Source: Symbiodinium natans (taxonomy: Eukaryota; Sar; Dinophyceae; Suessiales; Symbiodiniaceae). From it: a stretch of DNA of 64,000 bases. This document shows, in pieces, positions 28,095 to 37,916 of this stretch; position 1 is the stretch's first letter, and each line of letters opens with the position of its first letter. Under the pieces are notes generated by a model. It was not told the DNA's origin. It did not search any database and saw nothing but the letters and a program-made list of their open reading frames with translations. Made by a program: the position numbers and the translations under genes. The stretch lies in contig CAJNDS010002364.1 of the NCBI GenBank assembly GCA_905221605.1, positions 211,001 through 275,000 on the forward strand, written 5' to 3'.

Positions 28095-28340
28095 TTTCGG
28101 GTTTAGGGTTTAGGGTTTAGAAGGGTTTAGAGGGTTTAAGGGGTTTATAGGGTTGAGAAGGGTTTAGAGGGCTTAGAAGGGTGTATGTAGTGTTTAGAAG
28201 AATTTTTTAGGGTTTGATTTGGAAGGGCTTGTAGGGTTTGACAGGGTCTGTCGGGGGGGGGGGGGGGCTTTTGGGAGGTTTAAGGGTTTAGCCTTTGGGG
28301 TTACCCTAAACAGTTTGAGCCCTAGACAGACGAGAAGCCA
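28095..28340 (+). repeat. Decayed G-strand tract and poly-G
   Basis: TTTAGGG units drift to TTTAGAAGGG; a poly-G run lies near 28254-28267. No exon seen. Confidence 0.75.
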
Positions 28341-28344
28341 GCTA

Positions 28345-28440
28345 AACCCTAAACCCTAAACCCTAAACCCTAAACCCTAAACCCTAAACCCTAAACCCTA
28401 AACTCCAGACCCTAGACCCTAGACCCTAGACCCTAGACCC
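28345..28440 (-). repeat. CCCTAAA array ending in CCCTAGA units
   Basis: Eight CCCTAAA then five CCCTAGA units, each variant homogeneous. Confidence 0.93.
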
Positions 28441-28734
28441 TTATCATAAGGTGGCCCCTATTATGAAGGGTTTATTAGGGCACCAGAAGAGGGGCTATAA
28501 TTTAGACAGCTGACCAGAGAAGCCCTTGATTTCGGGGTCTTCCGTGGCTTCATGTCCCCTTTAGGGGGTTTGGGGGGGGGGGGGGGGGGTTGGGTTTAGG
28601 GTTAGGGTTTAGGGTTCAGGGTTTAGGGTTCAGGGTTTGGGGTTCAGGGTTTGGGGTGATATGTGGGCGCAAAGCAGGGGTTTAGGGTTTTGGGGTTCTA
28701 GGGTTCTAGGGTTCTAGGGTTCTGGGGTGTTTCG

Positions 28735-28794
28735 GTGCCCCTGGACCTAGACCTACACGACAAGGGCGACCCCCTGATGAGTGAGGCCAAATGA
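28735..28794 (+). CDS. Terminal exon-like island
   Basis: Frame VPLDLDLHDKGDPLMSEAK then TGA. Protein-like, but the left boundary is unclear. Confidence 0.35.
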   Translation: MPLDLDLHDKGDPLMSEAK

Positions 28795-29175
28795 CGGCAA
28801 TGAGGAGAGTGAGTGAAGCAAGTTGATCCCTCAAAGGGGGATTTAGGGGTTTAGGGTTTACTCTCTGGTTCAGGGTTTAGGGTTTACCCTAAACCCTAAA
28901 CCCAAGGCCCTAGGATACGGCTGTCATTTTATGAGCTATGATGCATTCTTTCAGGGGCACTGGCCTCGCTGCATAATTCAGAAACCCGAAAGCTTAATAC
29001 TCAACCCAACCCTCAAGCCCTGAACCCTGATCCCTAAACCCGAAACCCTAAACCCTCAACCCTCAAGCCTCAAGCCTCACGCCTCAAGCTCTGAACCCTG
29101 ATCCCTGAACCCTGGATCCCACAGGCCAGGCCCAAATCTCCTGCACCCCGACCCGGGCCCGAAACCCTTGAGGCC

Positions 29176-29265
29176 TTAGTTGCTGAGTGAGTACACTTTA
29201 CCCTAAACCCTAAACCCTAAACCTGAAAGTGTACTTTCTGGGGCTTATGAACTCAGCAACTAAGA
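29176..29265. mobile_element. Family C element with CCCTAAA insert
   Basis: Ends TTAGTTGCTGAGTGAGTACACTTT and AGTGTACTTT..TGAACTCAGCAACTAA are inverted. The loop is CCCTAAACCCTAAACCCTAAACC. Copies at 40735 and 56576 have unrelated loops. Confidence 0.78.
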
Positions 29266-29471
29266 GGTTTGGGGTTCCCCAAACCCTGAACCCTGAGCCC
29301 GAAGCCCTTGAGGTTTAGGGTTTAGGGGTCTACGGGTTTAGGGTGTGGAGTTTAGGGGTTTAGGGTTGAGGGTAACCCTAAAACCTTGAACCCCAAACCC
29401 TGAGTCCTGGCCCCTAAGCCGCTGCCTTTGGCACGCGACGGTGCTGCCACAGCTTTCGGAAAAGAGCTGTT

Positions 29472-29605
29472 CTTGGAGGTTCATGGTACTGATCACCCAA
29501 TTGTAACTGTACTTAGGGTTTAGGGTTTAAGGTACTTGTAGCCCACTTATAAGCCCCTTAAGTGCTCTAATGTGGTTTAAAATGGGTTCTAAGTACAGTT
29601 ATAAC
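29472..29605. mobile_element. Family A element with short telomere insert, right end lost
   Basis: The left end CTTGGAGGTTCATGGTACTG and core AATTGTAACTGTACTTA are interrupted by GGGTTTAGGGTTTAAGG, and the core resumes (AGCCCACTTATAAGCCCC). The right TIR is missing after AGTACAGTTATAACCCC. Confidence 0.72.
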
Positions 29606-29711
29606 CCCAAACCCCCCCAACTAGGGCTTATGGTTTAGGATTTCGGGTTTTGGGTGTGGGGTTTAGGGTACTGGGCTTCTGTCAGCCTCTCCTAACCCTC
29701 TTCCTTCTTAG

Positions 29712-29891
29712 ACTTCAGAAGGCTCGAGATTGCTCGCGCAATACTGGAGCCGAAGGAATGGCCATTCATGGCCCAGTGCAAACCCCATGTATAGATTCTA
29801 CATGGGCGATTGTGTGTTTTATTCGCTGCCTTCAGTCTACGCTACCCTCCACAACGGGCGTCAACTGAAGTTCCACGACGGTGCCGTCTAG
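29712..29891 (+). CDS. Terminal exon, best-supported exon of the window
   Basis: Preceded by a branch-like CTAAC and pyrimidine run ending CCTCTTCCTTCTTAG. From there 59 codons run to TAG (29889-29891): TSEGSRLLAQYWSRRNGHSW.., then MYRFYMGDCVFYSLPSVYAT and LHNGRQLKFHDGAV. The right half is plainly protein-like. In the left half a second frame (FRRLEIARAILEPKEWPF) also looks coding before a TAG, so a small indel or alternative edge is possible. Function unknown. Confidence 0.55.
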   Translation, partial: TSEGSRLLAQYWSRRNGHSWPSANPMYRFYMGDCVFYSLPSVYATLHNGRQLKFHDGAV

Positions 29892-29939
29892 GATTTCGGG
29901 GTTTAGGGGTTTAGGGCTTAGGGTGTGGGGTTTAGGGGT

Positions 29940-30104
29940 TTGCTTTTGCCGCACTGGCTCGAGCAAATTTCTCCAGCACACTAGAAGGCTCTTGGCCTCT
30001 GGATTTTCTGTGCAATGGGCTGCTGTGGGAGTGTCGAGGAACCTAACCCCTGAACCCCATGCCCTCATGCCTGATATACCCTTTACCATAGTTCTAGCCG
30101 TCAA
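29940..30104 (+). CDS. Coding-like segment, unknown
   Basis: Open frame with SSKFLQHTRRLLASGFSVQW then AAVGVSRNLTPEPHALMPDI and PFTIVLAVK. Another frame is open to a TAA near 30040. Lies between G-strand and C-strand words. Confidence 0.38.
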
Positions 30105-30114
30105 GCCTAAAACC

Positions 30115-30260
30115 CCCCTAGAACCCCCCTAAACCCGAAACCCCAAACCCCGAACCCCAAACCCTAAACCCCAAACCCCAAACCCCAAACCCTAAATCCT
30201 AAACCCTACAACTCCCAAGCCCTAAACCCTAAACCCTAAGCTACCCTAAACCCTGCAACT
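30115..30260 (-). repeat. CCCCAAA/CCCTAAA tract
   Basis: Clusters of CCCCAAA units among CCCTAAA units. Confidence 0.9.
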
Positions 30261-30274
30261 CCCCCTAAGCCCCA

Positions 30275-30369
30275 GAACACGACCATGTCAAGGACCCAAA
30301 TACATATTTGGCGCCGCATCCCCAACAGAAGACGCTGCTGGATGGCCTGGTGCCTTGAGTGCAAGAAGG
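30275..30369 (+). CDS. Exon-like island, two possible frames
   Basis: One frame reads DHVKDPNTYLAPHPQQKTLL then DGLVP and TGA. Another, from an ATG, is open to the G-strand tract (MSRTQIHIWRRIPNRRR). C tract before, G tract after. Confidence 0.36.
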
Positions 30370-30475
30370 GTTTAGGGTTGAGGGTTGAGGGCTTAGGAGT
30401 TGTCGGGTTTCGGGTTTAGGGCTTAGGGCTTAGGAGTTGTAGGGTTTAGGGTTTAGGGTTTAGGGTTACGGCTAT
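30370..30475 (+). repeat. G-strand tract
   Basis: The phrase TAGGAGTTGT recurs twice among TTTAGGG units, indicating block duplication. Confidence 0.88.
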
Positions 30476-30484
30476 GGGGGGGGG

Positions 30485-30592
30485 AACCCCTAATCAAGAC
30501 CCCCAAGTAGTAGGATTCCCTTAGAATCAGGACCTCCATAAGGCACCCCCCATAATTTCGGAAACCCCTAGCAGATGTACCCAGATTTTCCG
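30485..30592. mobile_element. Family I repeat
   Basis: Shares AGGATT.CCCTA..A.CA.GACCTC.ATAAGG and ATTTCGGAA.CC with 56745-56860. Confidence 0.5.
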
Positions 30593-30971
30593 GGAGAAAA
30601 AGAGGAGTGCAGGGTGAAGGGCTCCCTAAACCCTAAACCCAACTGCCAAACTCTAAGAAGGGTTCAAGAAGACCATACCTAGGAATATTGGGTCATGTCA
30701 GCTTCAAAGGTTTAGAGTTTAGGGCTTAGGGTTTAGGGCTTAGGATTTAGGGTGTAGGGCTTAGGGTTTGGGCTTCAAGATACCTGTGGTTAGGGTTCCT
30801 ACGTTGTTTTTTATGCTTCTAAGTCAAGCACGGACATTTTTAGAACCTCTGAACTTCCTAAACCTGGAACCCGAAACCCTCCCGAAGCCCTAGCCCTAAC
30901 CCTTAAACCGCCTGAAGGAAATCTAAAACCTCCCCCAACCCTCATCCCCCTGAACCCCCTGAAAGAAGCCT

Positions 30972-31070
30972 CATCTAGGGGTCGGAATAGTTACTCATTA
31001 TGGTTCCTTTGTAGTTGTACTCTAGCAGCCCCCGCAAACCCTATTCGACTTCTTCAGGCCCCTATAGTAT
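30972..31070. mobile_element. Family H repeat
   Basis: AGGGGTCGGAATA.TTACTCATTATG at the left and CTTCAGGCCCCTATA at the right; related copies at 44286, 46340 and 49754. Ends are short inverted repeats (TAGGGG/CCCCTATA). Confidence 0.55.
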
Positions 31071-31074
31071 ATAG

Positions 31075-31205
31075 AACCCTAAACCCTAAACCCTAAACCC
31101 TAAACCCTAAACCCTAAACCCTAAACCCTAAACCCTAAACCCTAAACCCTAAACCCTAAACCCTAAACCCTAAACCCTAAACCCTAAACCCTAAACCCTA
31201 AACCC
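31075..31205 (-). repeat. CCCTAAA array
   Basis: About 18 perfect units. Confidence 0.96.
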
Positions 31206-31218
31206 CAACCCTCCACAG

Positions 31219-31320
31219 GTGGGCCTCGGCCCCTCGAAGCCTTTCACCATCGACCCGTGGATGACGGCCAAGGCCACCAACCCCGTGCAGATGCTTGCCA
31301 TGACCGATGCGAGTGGCAAG
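31219..31320 (+). CDS. Exon-like island, 34 codons, phase 0 at both ends
   Basis: Acceptor AACCCTCCACAG, frame VGLGPSKPFTIDPWMTAKAT then NPVQMLAMTDASGK, donor AAG|GCGGGGTTTAGGG (GC type). High G/C at third positions. C-strand array before, G-strand array after. Unknown protein. Confidence 0.52.
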
Positions 31321-31325
31321 GCGGG

Positions 31326-31438
31326 GTTTAGGGTTTAGGGTTTAGGGTTTAGGGTTTAGGGTTTAGGGTTTAGGGTTTAGGGTTTAGGGCTTAGGGTTTA
31401 GGGTTTAGGGTTTAGGGTTTAGGCTTTAGGGTTTAGGG
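31326..31438 (+). repeat. TTTAGGG array
   Basis: Fifteen or so units with one GGGCTTA. Confidence 0.95.
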
Positions 31439-31769
31439 GAATGGCAAGGCGGGCTGTGCTTTGAGAAGGGGCTGGGGGAAGGAGGGGGGGGGGGGGGGGG
31501 TAGGGTTTTTGGGTTTAGGGTTTTAGGGTTTGGGGTCAACTCATAAACCCCTAAACCCTCAAGGCCTACGACTGCATGTCGTTCCGTTCCTTCTCCTGGT
31601 GTCAGACAACATGGACAACCGTAACTGAACCCCAAACCTTAAACCCCAACCCCAAAACCCCAAACCTTAAACCCCAAGCAAAACCCTAAGTCCCAGAAAT
31701 CCCCCAGGCCCCTGAACCTGGAAAGGTGGTCTTACCCTAAACCCCAAACCACAAACCCCAAACCCCAAC

Positions 31770-31852
31770 ATCCCAAACCCTAAACCCTAAACCCTAAACC
31801 CTAAACCCTAAACCCTAAACCCTAAACCCTAAACCCTAAACCCTAAACCCTA
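31770..31852 (-). repeat. CCCTAAA array whose last unit forms an acceptor
   Basis: Twelve units; the final unit reads CCCTAG, giving the AG next to the following island. Confidence 0.94.
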
Positions 31853-31853
31853 G

Positions 31854-31914
31854 GTGGTCTTCTCCGTATCTGGGAAGTGCAAGCCGAGGGAGGACTCCCA
31901 GCTCCTTGGGCCTT
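31854..31914 (+). CDS. Exon-like island, unknown
   Basis: Phase 0 after AACCCTAG: VVFSVSGKCKPREDSQLLGP. The word GGTGGTCTT also stands at 31725 just before an earlier C-strand tract, as if the first bases of the exon were copied on both sides of a C-strand array. Donor not obvious. Confidence 0.42.
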
Positions 31915-31995
31915 TTAGGGTTCAGGGTTTAGGGTTTGGGGTTTGGGGTTTAGGGTTTAGGGTAAACCGCTTTTAGGGCTCCATTCGTCTCCAAG

Positions 31996-32058
31996 GTTGG
32001 TGGATGCAGCAGGCCAGCTGGTGGCGGCCTCCTGGCCGCAATTCTGGCGCTTTTGCGG
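31996..32058 (+). CDS. Exon-like island, unknown
   Basis: After CTCCAAG the frame reads LVDAAGQLVAASWPQFWRFC, with right edge TGCGG|GTTTAGGG. G-strand tracts on both sides. Confidence 0.42.
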
Positions 32059-32263
32059 GTTTAGGGTTTAGGGCTAGGGTTCAGGTTCTGGGGTTTAGGG
32101 TTTAGGGTTTAGGGGTTTAGGGTTTGGGGTTTTGGGTTTTTGGGTTTTGGGTTAAAGGTCGGCTTTTCGGTAAGGATTTGGGGTTGAATGTTGGTTTAGG
32201 GCTTCAGGGCTTAATGAGGGTTTAGGGTTTAGGGTTTAGGGTTCAGGGTTTAGGGGCTTGCGG

Positions 32264-32336
32264 GGCCCCACCCTACCTCACACAAAACGAACTGTTTCTG
32301 TTTCACCTCCGAACCTGAAGAACACCGGGAGTATAG
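32264..32336 (+). CDS. Possible exon
   Basis: Frame GPTLPHTKRTVSVSPPNLKN then TGSIATVS between G- and C-strand tracts; TACT|GTAAGC gives a possible donor. Confidence 0.33.
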
Positions 32337-32460
32337 CTACTGTAAGCCTAAACCCTAAACCCTAAAACCTAATAAACCTTAAACCCTAAGCCCGAAACCC
32401 TACACAACGTGCCACACAAAAGGGTGCCCCCCCCCCCCCCCCCCCAAACCCTCCCCTCAG

Positions 32461-32531
32461 TTCCCCTCAAGGTCCTTCGCACCGCGCAGAAGACGCAGCC
32501 GGGGAAGTCAGCCGGCTTTGAGCCTTGCTAG
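32461..32531 (+). CDS. Terminal exon-like island
   Basis: A poly-C tract and CCCTCCCCTCAG form a strong acceptor. The frame reads PLKVLRTAQKTQPGKSAGFE then PC and TAG (32529-32531). Confidence 0.42.
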
Positions 32532-32639
32532 CAGTGGTACCCTTTTCCCTTTTTGCCGGTTTAGGGCTTAGGGTGTAGGGTTTAGGGTTTAGGGTGTAGG
32601 GTTTAGGGTTCAGGGTTCAGGGTTTAGGGTTTAAGGTTC

Positions 32640-32950
32640 CCTGGTAAGTTAGCCAACCAACCAAAAAACGGGGTGCCCTTATTATACTATGCTATACTAT
32701 ATTATACTATCTTCTACTATATTATATTATACTATACTATATTATACTATATTATACTATATTTTGCTATATTATACTATATTATACTATATTATACTAT
32801 ATTATACTATATTATACTATATTATACTATATTATACTATATTATACTATATTATACTATATTATACTATATTATACTATATTATACTATATTATACTAT
32901 ATTATACTATATTATACTATATTATAATTATGGTTTCTGGGCTACCGAGG
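32640..32950. repeat. (ATTATACTAT)n array inside a family D-like element
   Basis: About 24 copies of the decamer ATTATACTAT (32680-32928). The left flank GTTAGCCAACCAACC..GGGGTGCCCTTAT and the right flank ATGGTTTCTGGGCTACCGAGG are the ends seen at 40163-40220 and 41722-41915, so the decamer array replaces the usual interior. Confidence 0.85.
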
Positions 32951-32999
32951 AGCAGACCAGTTGGCTCATCTTGGGGACACGCCCACGGGCCGAAGGCCC

Positions 33000-33480
33000 G
33001 GTTTGGGGGTTGGGGGGGTTGGGGGTTTGGGGGTGTTGGGGGGTTTGGGGGTTTGTTTGGCGGGTTTGGGGGGTTTGGGGGTTTGTTTGGCGGGTTTGGG
33101 GGTTTTGAGGCTTGGGGGTTTTGGGTTTGGGGGTTGAGGCTTTGGGGGTCTGGGGATTTGGGGTTTTGGGGTTTGAGGCTTTGGGGTTTGGGGGTGTGGG
33201 GGGTTGGTTTGTTTGGGGTTTGGGGTTTGGGGGGGTTTGGGGGTTTGGGGTTTGGGGTTTGGGGGTTTGGGGGTTTGGGGTTTTGGGGGTTTGGGGTTTT
33301 TTGGGGTTTGGGTTTTGGGGTTTGGGGGTTTGTTTGGGGGTTTGGGGGTTTGGGGGTTTGTTTGGCGGGTTTGTTTGGGGGTTTGGGGGTTTGTTTGGGG
33401 CTTTGTTTGGGGGTATGGGGGTATGGGGGTAGTTGGGGGTGTTGGGGGTTTCGGGGTTTCGGGGTTTCGGGGTTAGTCTG
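33000..33480 (+). repeat. (GGGGGTTT)n-type G-rich block
   Basis: About 480 bp of GGGGTTTG words with recurring GTTTGTTTGGCGGGTTTG. It has G-quadruplex-forming character. All long frames here, on both strands, are repeat artefacts. Confidence 0.92.
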
Positions 33481-33950
33481 ATGTCCTCCCCACAATTGGG
33501 TTGTCTCCCCTAAAACAGGGGCTACCCCTTGATATACATCCACATGCATACTTTCATTTAGCCTTATTTCTGAACCCCCCCAAACCAAAGGCTGCACCTA
33601 TTTGGGGCCTTCCCCCCCCCAAGTTCTACGCCATGCCGCCTCAGGATGAAGGGCTTCTCGGGTCAGGCAGGGTTATAGTAAGGATCATGTTGGGGTTGCT
33701 GGGGGCTCCTTCCAAACTCGCGAATAGAAAAGGCTGGGCTAAAACACCCGAAAGCCCCAAGCTCCTCCCCCAAGCTCTGCAATAAGACCTTCGAAAACCT
33801 TAACGAACCCTTCAAAAACCCAAAAACGAAAACACACGCCTCAACACCGGTCAAAAAACCTTGAAGACCCTAAAAACCTGAAAAGCCCTCACCCCCCCCC
33901 CCCCCTTTCCACCCCACAAAAAACAGAAGCACGAAACCCTTCCCAAGGCC
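33481..33950. other. Unique, then decayed A/C-rich sequence
   Basis: A 94-codon + frame (33501-33785) and a minus frame overlap; neither is convincing. A C run at 33892-33905 precedes the next acceptor. Confidence 0.3.
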
Positions 33951-33979
33951 CCCCACTCCTCCACTCCCGCCCCATCCAG

Positions 33980-34039
33980 GACAGTCTCCTCATCCCGAGC
34001 CCGGCTATGGGCAGACGCTCTACCTTTGGGGCAGCTTGG
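33980..34039 (+). CDS. Exon-like island with strong acceptor
   Basis: Pyrimidine-rich CTCCCGCCCCATCCAG, frame GQSPHPEPGYGQTLYLWGSL, donor CTTGG|GTTTAG. G tract after. Confidence 0.45.
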
Positions 34040-34230
34040 GTTTAGTGTTCAGGGTTCAGGGTTTAGGGTTCAGGGTTCTAGGGTTTAGGGTTTAGGGTTT
34101 AGGGTTCAGGGTTCAGGGTTCAGGGTTTAGGGTTCAGGGTTTAGGGTTCAGGGTTTAGGGTTCAGGGTTCAGGGTTTAGGGTTCAGGGTTCAGGGTTCTG
34201 GGTTCTAGGGTTTAGGGTTTCGGGTGGCCA
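34040..34230 (+). repeat. TTCAGGG/TTTAGGG mixed array
   Basis: The two unit types alternate in a non-random way (TTTAGGGTTCAGGG pairs), consistent with dimer duplication. Confidence 0.93.
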
Positions 34231-34307
34231 TTTCGGCATCCGGGTTCGTTTGGGGGCAGAGTCGCAGAAGCTGTAGACATGCTCTGGGTCCTGGGCCCTC
34301 AACAACC

Positions 34308-34455
34308 CCCTAAACCCTAAACCCTAAAACCCTAAAACCCTAAAACCCTAAACCCCTAAAACCCTAAAACCCTAAAACCCCAAACCCCTAAAACCCTAAA
34401 ACCCTAAAACCCCAAAACCCTAAAACCCTAAAACCCTAAGACCCTAAAACCCTTC
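34308..34455 (-). repeat. CCCTAAAA octamer array
   Basis: Eight-base CCCTAAAA units dominate, different from the CCCCTAAA octamers at 12.7 and 48 kb. Confidence 0.93.
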
Positions 34456-34599
34456 ACCCCAAGCTCCAAGTTCAAGATGCAAGACCTACCCCTAAACCCT
34501 TCTGCGATTTTGCCGTCACTCTCAACTAAATTTCAGGCCTAGCGGCACGGGCCGGCCCCCGCCCCCCAAAACACGAAACCTTGAACCTTGGCACTGTCT

Positions 34600-34639
34600 T
34601 CTCTTTCCCTTTTTCTTTGTTTTTATCTTTGTCGCTCTC

Positions 34640-34699
<60 letters not shown>

Positions 34700-35125
34700 C
34701 TCTCTGTCACTCTCGCTCTCTCGCGTGTTTTTTTTCTGTATTTGTTTCTTCCTCTCTCTCTATTCTTCCTCTCTCCACTTGCCTGTTCTCTTTTATCTTT
34801 TCTCTTTTATCTTTTTCTCTTTTCTCTTTTCTCTTTTCTCTTTTCTCTTTTATCTTTCTCTGTTTCCCTCTTTCTCTCTTTCTCTCCTTCTCTCTTTCTC
34901 TCTTTCTCTCTTTCTCTCCTTCTCTCCTTCTCTCTTTCTCTCATTCTAACTTTCTCTCTTTCTCTCTTTTTCTCCTTCTCTCTTTCTCTCTATCTCTTGT
35001 GTTTTTTTCTTTCTCTCTTTCTCTTTGTCTTTCTCTTTCTCCCTCACCTTTCTTTCTTTTTTATTTCTCTTGCTGTTGGTCTTTCTCTGTTTCTTTTCCT
35101 CTCTCTCTCTCTCTCTCTCCCTCAC

Positions 35126-35158
<33 letters not shown>

Positions 35159-35175
35159 CTCTTTGTTTTTCTTAA
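34600..35175 (+). repeat. Polypyrimidine TC/TTTC tract
   Basis: Nearly 600 bp of TCTC, TCTTT and CTCTTTTAT words. ORFs of Leu/Ser/Phe (+) or Arg/Glu/Lys (-) composition are artefacts. Confidence 0.95.
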
Positions 35176-35429
35176 GGTCATTCGGGATCCTGCTTTTCGG
35201 GTGTTTTGTAGGCATGAAGCCGTTTGAGCTCCTAAAATGAGCGATTTTAGGGGTGTTTTTACGTGGGCCCACAAAACACTCGGTATTTACGAGGGTTTTC
35301 TCCTCTTGGAACCCCCCCAAAAAAAGGCATCATGAGCATCAGCTGGGTATCTGGGCCATGGGCCCGGAGGCCCACGAAGCCCCATGAGAAACGATGGTTC
35401 GATGATGCCCCCGGACCCATACCGCGTCA

Positions 35430-35720
35430 ATAGCGGGGTGGGGGGGGTTGTTGTTGTTCCCCCCCCCCCACTTGTTGTTGAACAACAACCCCCCCCCCCC
35501 CCCACTGAAGTTCGAAGATCGCGGGACGGAGGGGGTGGGGGGGGGGGGTGATGTTGTTCCCCCCCCCTTGTTGTTGAACCTCTCCCTTCTGAAGTTAGAA
35601 GATCGGGGGGGGGGGGGGGGGTTGGTTGTTCCCCCCCCTCCCCCTTGGATTGTTTGAAGAACAACCCCCCCCCCCCCCCTGGGGTTGTTTTGTTCCCCCC
35701 CCCCCTCCTGACATCTACTA
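35430..35720. repeat. Alternating poly-G/poly-C with TTGTTGTT spacers
   Basis: Repeated cassettes of GGGGGG..TTGTTGTTCCCCCCCC..TTGTTGAACAACAACCCCC and GAAGTT.GAAGATCG. Each cassette can fold into a G:C hairpin. Three to four diverged copies. Confidence 0.85.
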
Positions 35721-36520
35721 GAATAAATTCCACCCCCCTCGAATCTTTTTTTGTTTTTTGTATTTCATCTTTCGAAGAATCAGAGGAGAAGAGAGAAGGG
35801 AATTTATTCTAAATTCCACCCCCCCCCTCGAATCTTCTTTATCTTCTTTTGTTTTTCGTATTTCATTCTTCGAAAAATCAGAGGAGTAGTGACGAGACGA
35901 TTTTTGTTTATAGAAGTAGACTTTATTTTAAATCATAGACGAGGGAGTGGGAGGAAGGGAGAAGCGAGAATGCGGAGTGGGAGGAAGGGAGAAGAGAGAA
36001 GGGAATGTATTCTAAATTCCACCCCCCTCGAATCTTTTTTTTGTTTTATGTGTTTCATTATTCGAGAAATCAGAGGAGGAGAGAGAAGGGAATTTATTCT
36101 AAATTCCACCCCCCCTCGAATCTTCTTTTGATTTTCGTATTTCATTCTTCGAAAACTCAGAGGAGAAGGGAGAAGGGAATTTATTCTAAATTCTACCCCC
36201 CTCGAATCTTCTTTTGTTTTTTGTATTTCATTATTCGAAGATCAGAGGAGTAGAGACGAGAGAGTTTTTGTTTCTAGAAGTAGAGAGCGGGGGGGTTGGG
36301 GGGGGCTGCGCCCCCCCCAATTGCACTTCCAAGCCTTCCCCCTCGAATCTTCTTTTGTTTTTCGTATTTCATTCCTCGAAAACTCAGAGGAGAAGGGAGA
36401 AGGGAATTTATTCTAAATTCTACCCCCCTCGAATCTTCTTTTGTCTTTTGTATTTCATTATTCGAAGATCAGAGGAGTAGAGACGAGAGTGTTTTTGTTT
36501 CTAGAAGTAGAGAGCAGGGG
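35715..36520 (+). repeat. Tandem repeat of about 75-105 bp, seven copies
   Basis: Each unit contains AATTTATTCTAAATTCCACC, CCCCTCGAATCTTCTTTTG, TTTCGTATTTCATT.TTCGAA and ATCAGAGGAGAAGAGAGAAGG. Some units carry an extra ACGAGAGAGTTTTTGTTTCTAGAAGTAGAG insert followed by a GGGGGTTGGGGG/CGCCCCCCCCAATTGCAC fold-back. Frames through it are repeat peptides, not genes. Confidence 0.9.
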
Positions 36521-36661
36521 GGTTGGGGGGGGCGCAGCCCCCCCCCAATTGCACGTCAGAAAAGTACAGAACTGGTTTATCCACCCTCCTGGTTTCCAGG
36601 GGTTGGAGAGGGGGCTTCAAAGGGGGCTTCAGGAAAGTTTAACCTGGATTGAACCCTACTA

Positions 36662-37246
<585 letters not shown>

Positions 37247-37331
37247 CAAAGCGCGCCCTCAGGCGCCTGGTAGTTTGGTGCGTTTTTTTGCTTTTGTTGG
37301 GGGGGCGGGGGGGGATGATAACGCCCATGCC

Positions 37332-37529
37332 ATGTCGCACATGCCGAACACATCGATGTTTACAGTGTTTTGGCCTCCGGGAGAGGACACGCGGCCACGC
37401 CTGGCTAGTAGGTCGATCGCTGAGATGCCACCATGCGTTTTGCCGAACCTGCCTAGAGCGGAAGGATTTTTAGTTGTTATTGACGCAAAAAAACGTCGGG
37501 CTCGCGGGAGCATGTTTGTTCATTCATGA
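37332..37529 (+). CDS. ORF 1 of the TAG-flanked element
   Basis: From ATG, 65 codons: MSHMPNTSMFTVFWPPGEDT.. then PPCVLPNLPRAEGFLVVIDA and KKRRARGSMFVHS. The frame is open further left to 37275. The 3' end faces ORF 2, with 39 bp between the two stop codons. Not recognised. Confidence 0.42.
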   Translation: MSHMPNTSMFTVFWPPGEDTRPRLASRSIAEMPPCVLPNLPRAEGFLVVIDAKKRRARGSMFVHS

Positions 37530-37568
37530 TGCTCACTTTTGTTTTGCCATATGCGTACGCACCCGAAA

Positions 37569-37916
37569 TTACGTTGGAGGCACGTAAATCCGTTTGTCAT
37601 TCAAGGCATGGAGGCCGCGAACAGGAACATGTATCCGTGCGCGCGGGGTGGCACCGCGTCCAATAACCAGAGCATCCATGCCCGGCGAGACGCTGTAAAG
37701 ACGGTTCGCCATTCCTGAAGAATCGGATTCACCAGTGGGTCTTTCGCAAGTCTTGGTGTGGTGACACTCCAAACTTGCTTTTGCAAGCTGTGCTTCAAGC
37801 ACTGCAGCAGTGAATGTTTCTCTTTCGAAAGCGTGCAGCAGGGGAACGCCTGGCAGTTCAAAATATGCTGCCGACACAAACCTGAAGCACTCAAAGTACC
37901 AATCCCCCGAAACGCT
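37569..37916 (-). CDS. ORF 2 of the TAG-flanked element
   Basis: Minus-strand frame open from about 37916: GDWYFECFRFVSAAYFELPG, VPLLHAFERETFTAAVLEAQ, then a Cys/His-containing stretch and GMDALVIGRGATPRARIHVP. About 115 codons, no clear ATG at the start, so it may begin after a splice site (CTAAAG). Two other minus frames overlap but are less protein-like. Unknown function. Confidence 0.42.
   Translation of the reverse strand, partial: SVSGDWYFECFRFVSAAYFELPGVPLLHAFERETFTAAVLEAQLAKASLECHHTKTCERPTGESDSSGMANRLYSVSPGMDALVIGRGATPRARIHVPVRGLHALNDKRIYVPPT

Noticed and set aside
32673-33108. Tyr/Ile/Leu-rich ORF on +
   Set aside because: Translation of the ATTATACTAT decamer array.
32917-33597. 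Pro/Asn-rich 226-codon minus ORF and Gly/Phe-rich + ORFs
   Set aside because: Frames through the GGGGGTTT block; composition follows the repeat on both strands.
34581-35227. Leu/Ser/Phe-rich ORFs up to 195 codons
   Set aside because: Frames through the TC-rich tract, not a membrane protein.
35715-36520. CRISPR-like array
   Set aside because: Units are long, variable and contiguous with no regular unique spacers, and the genome is eukaryotic.
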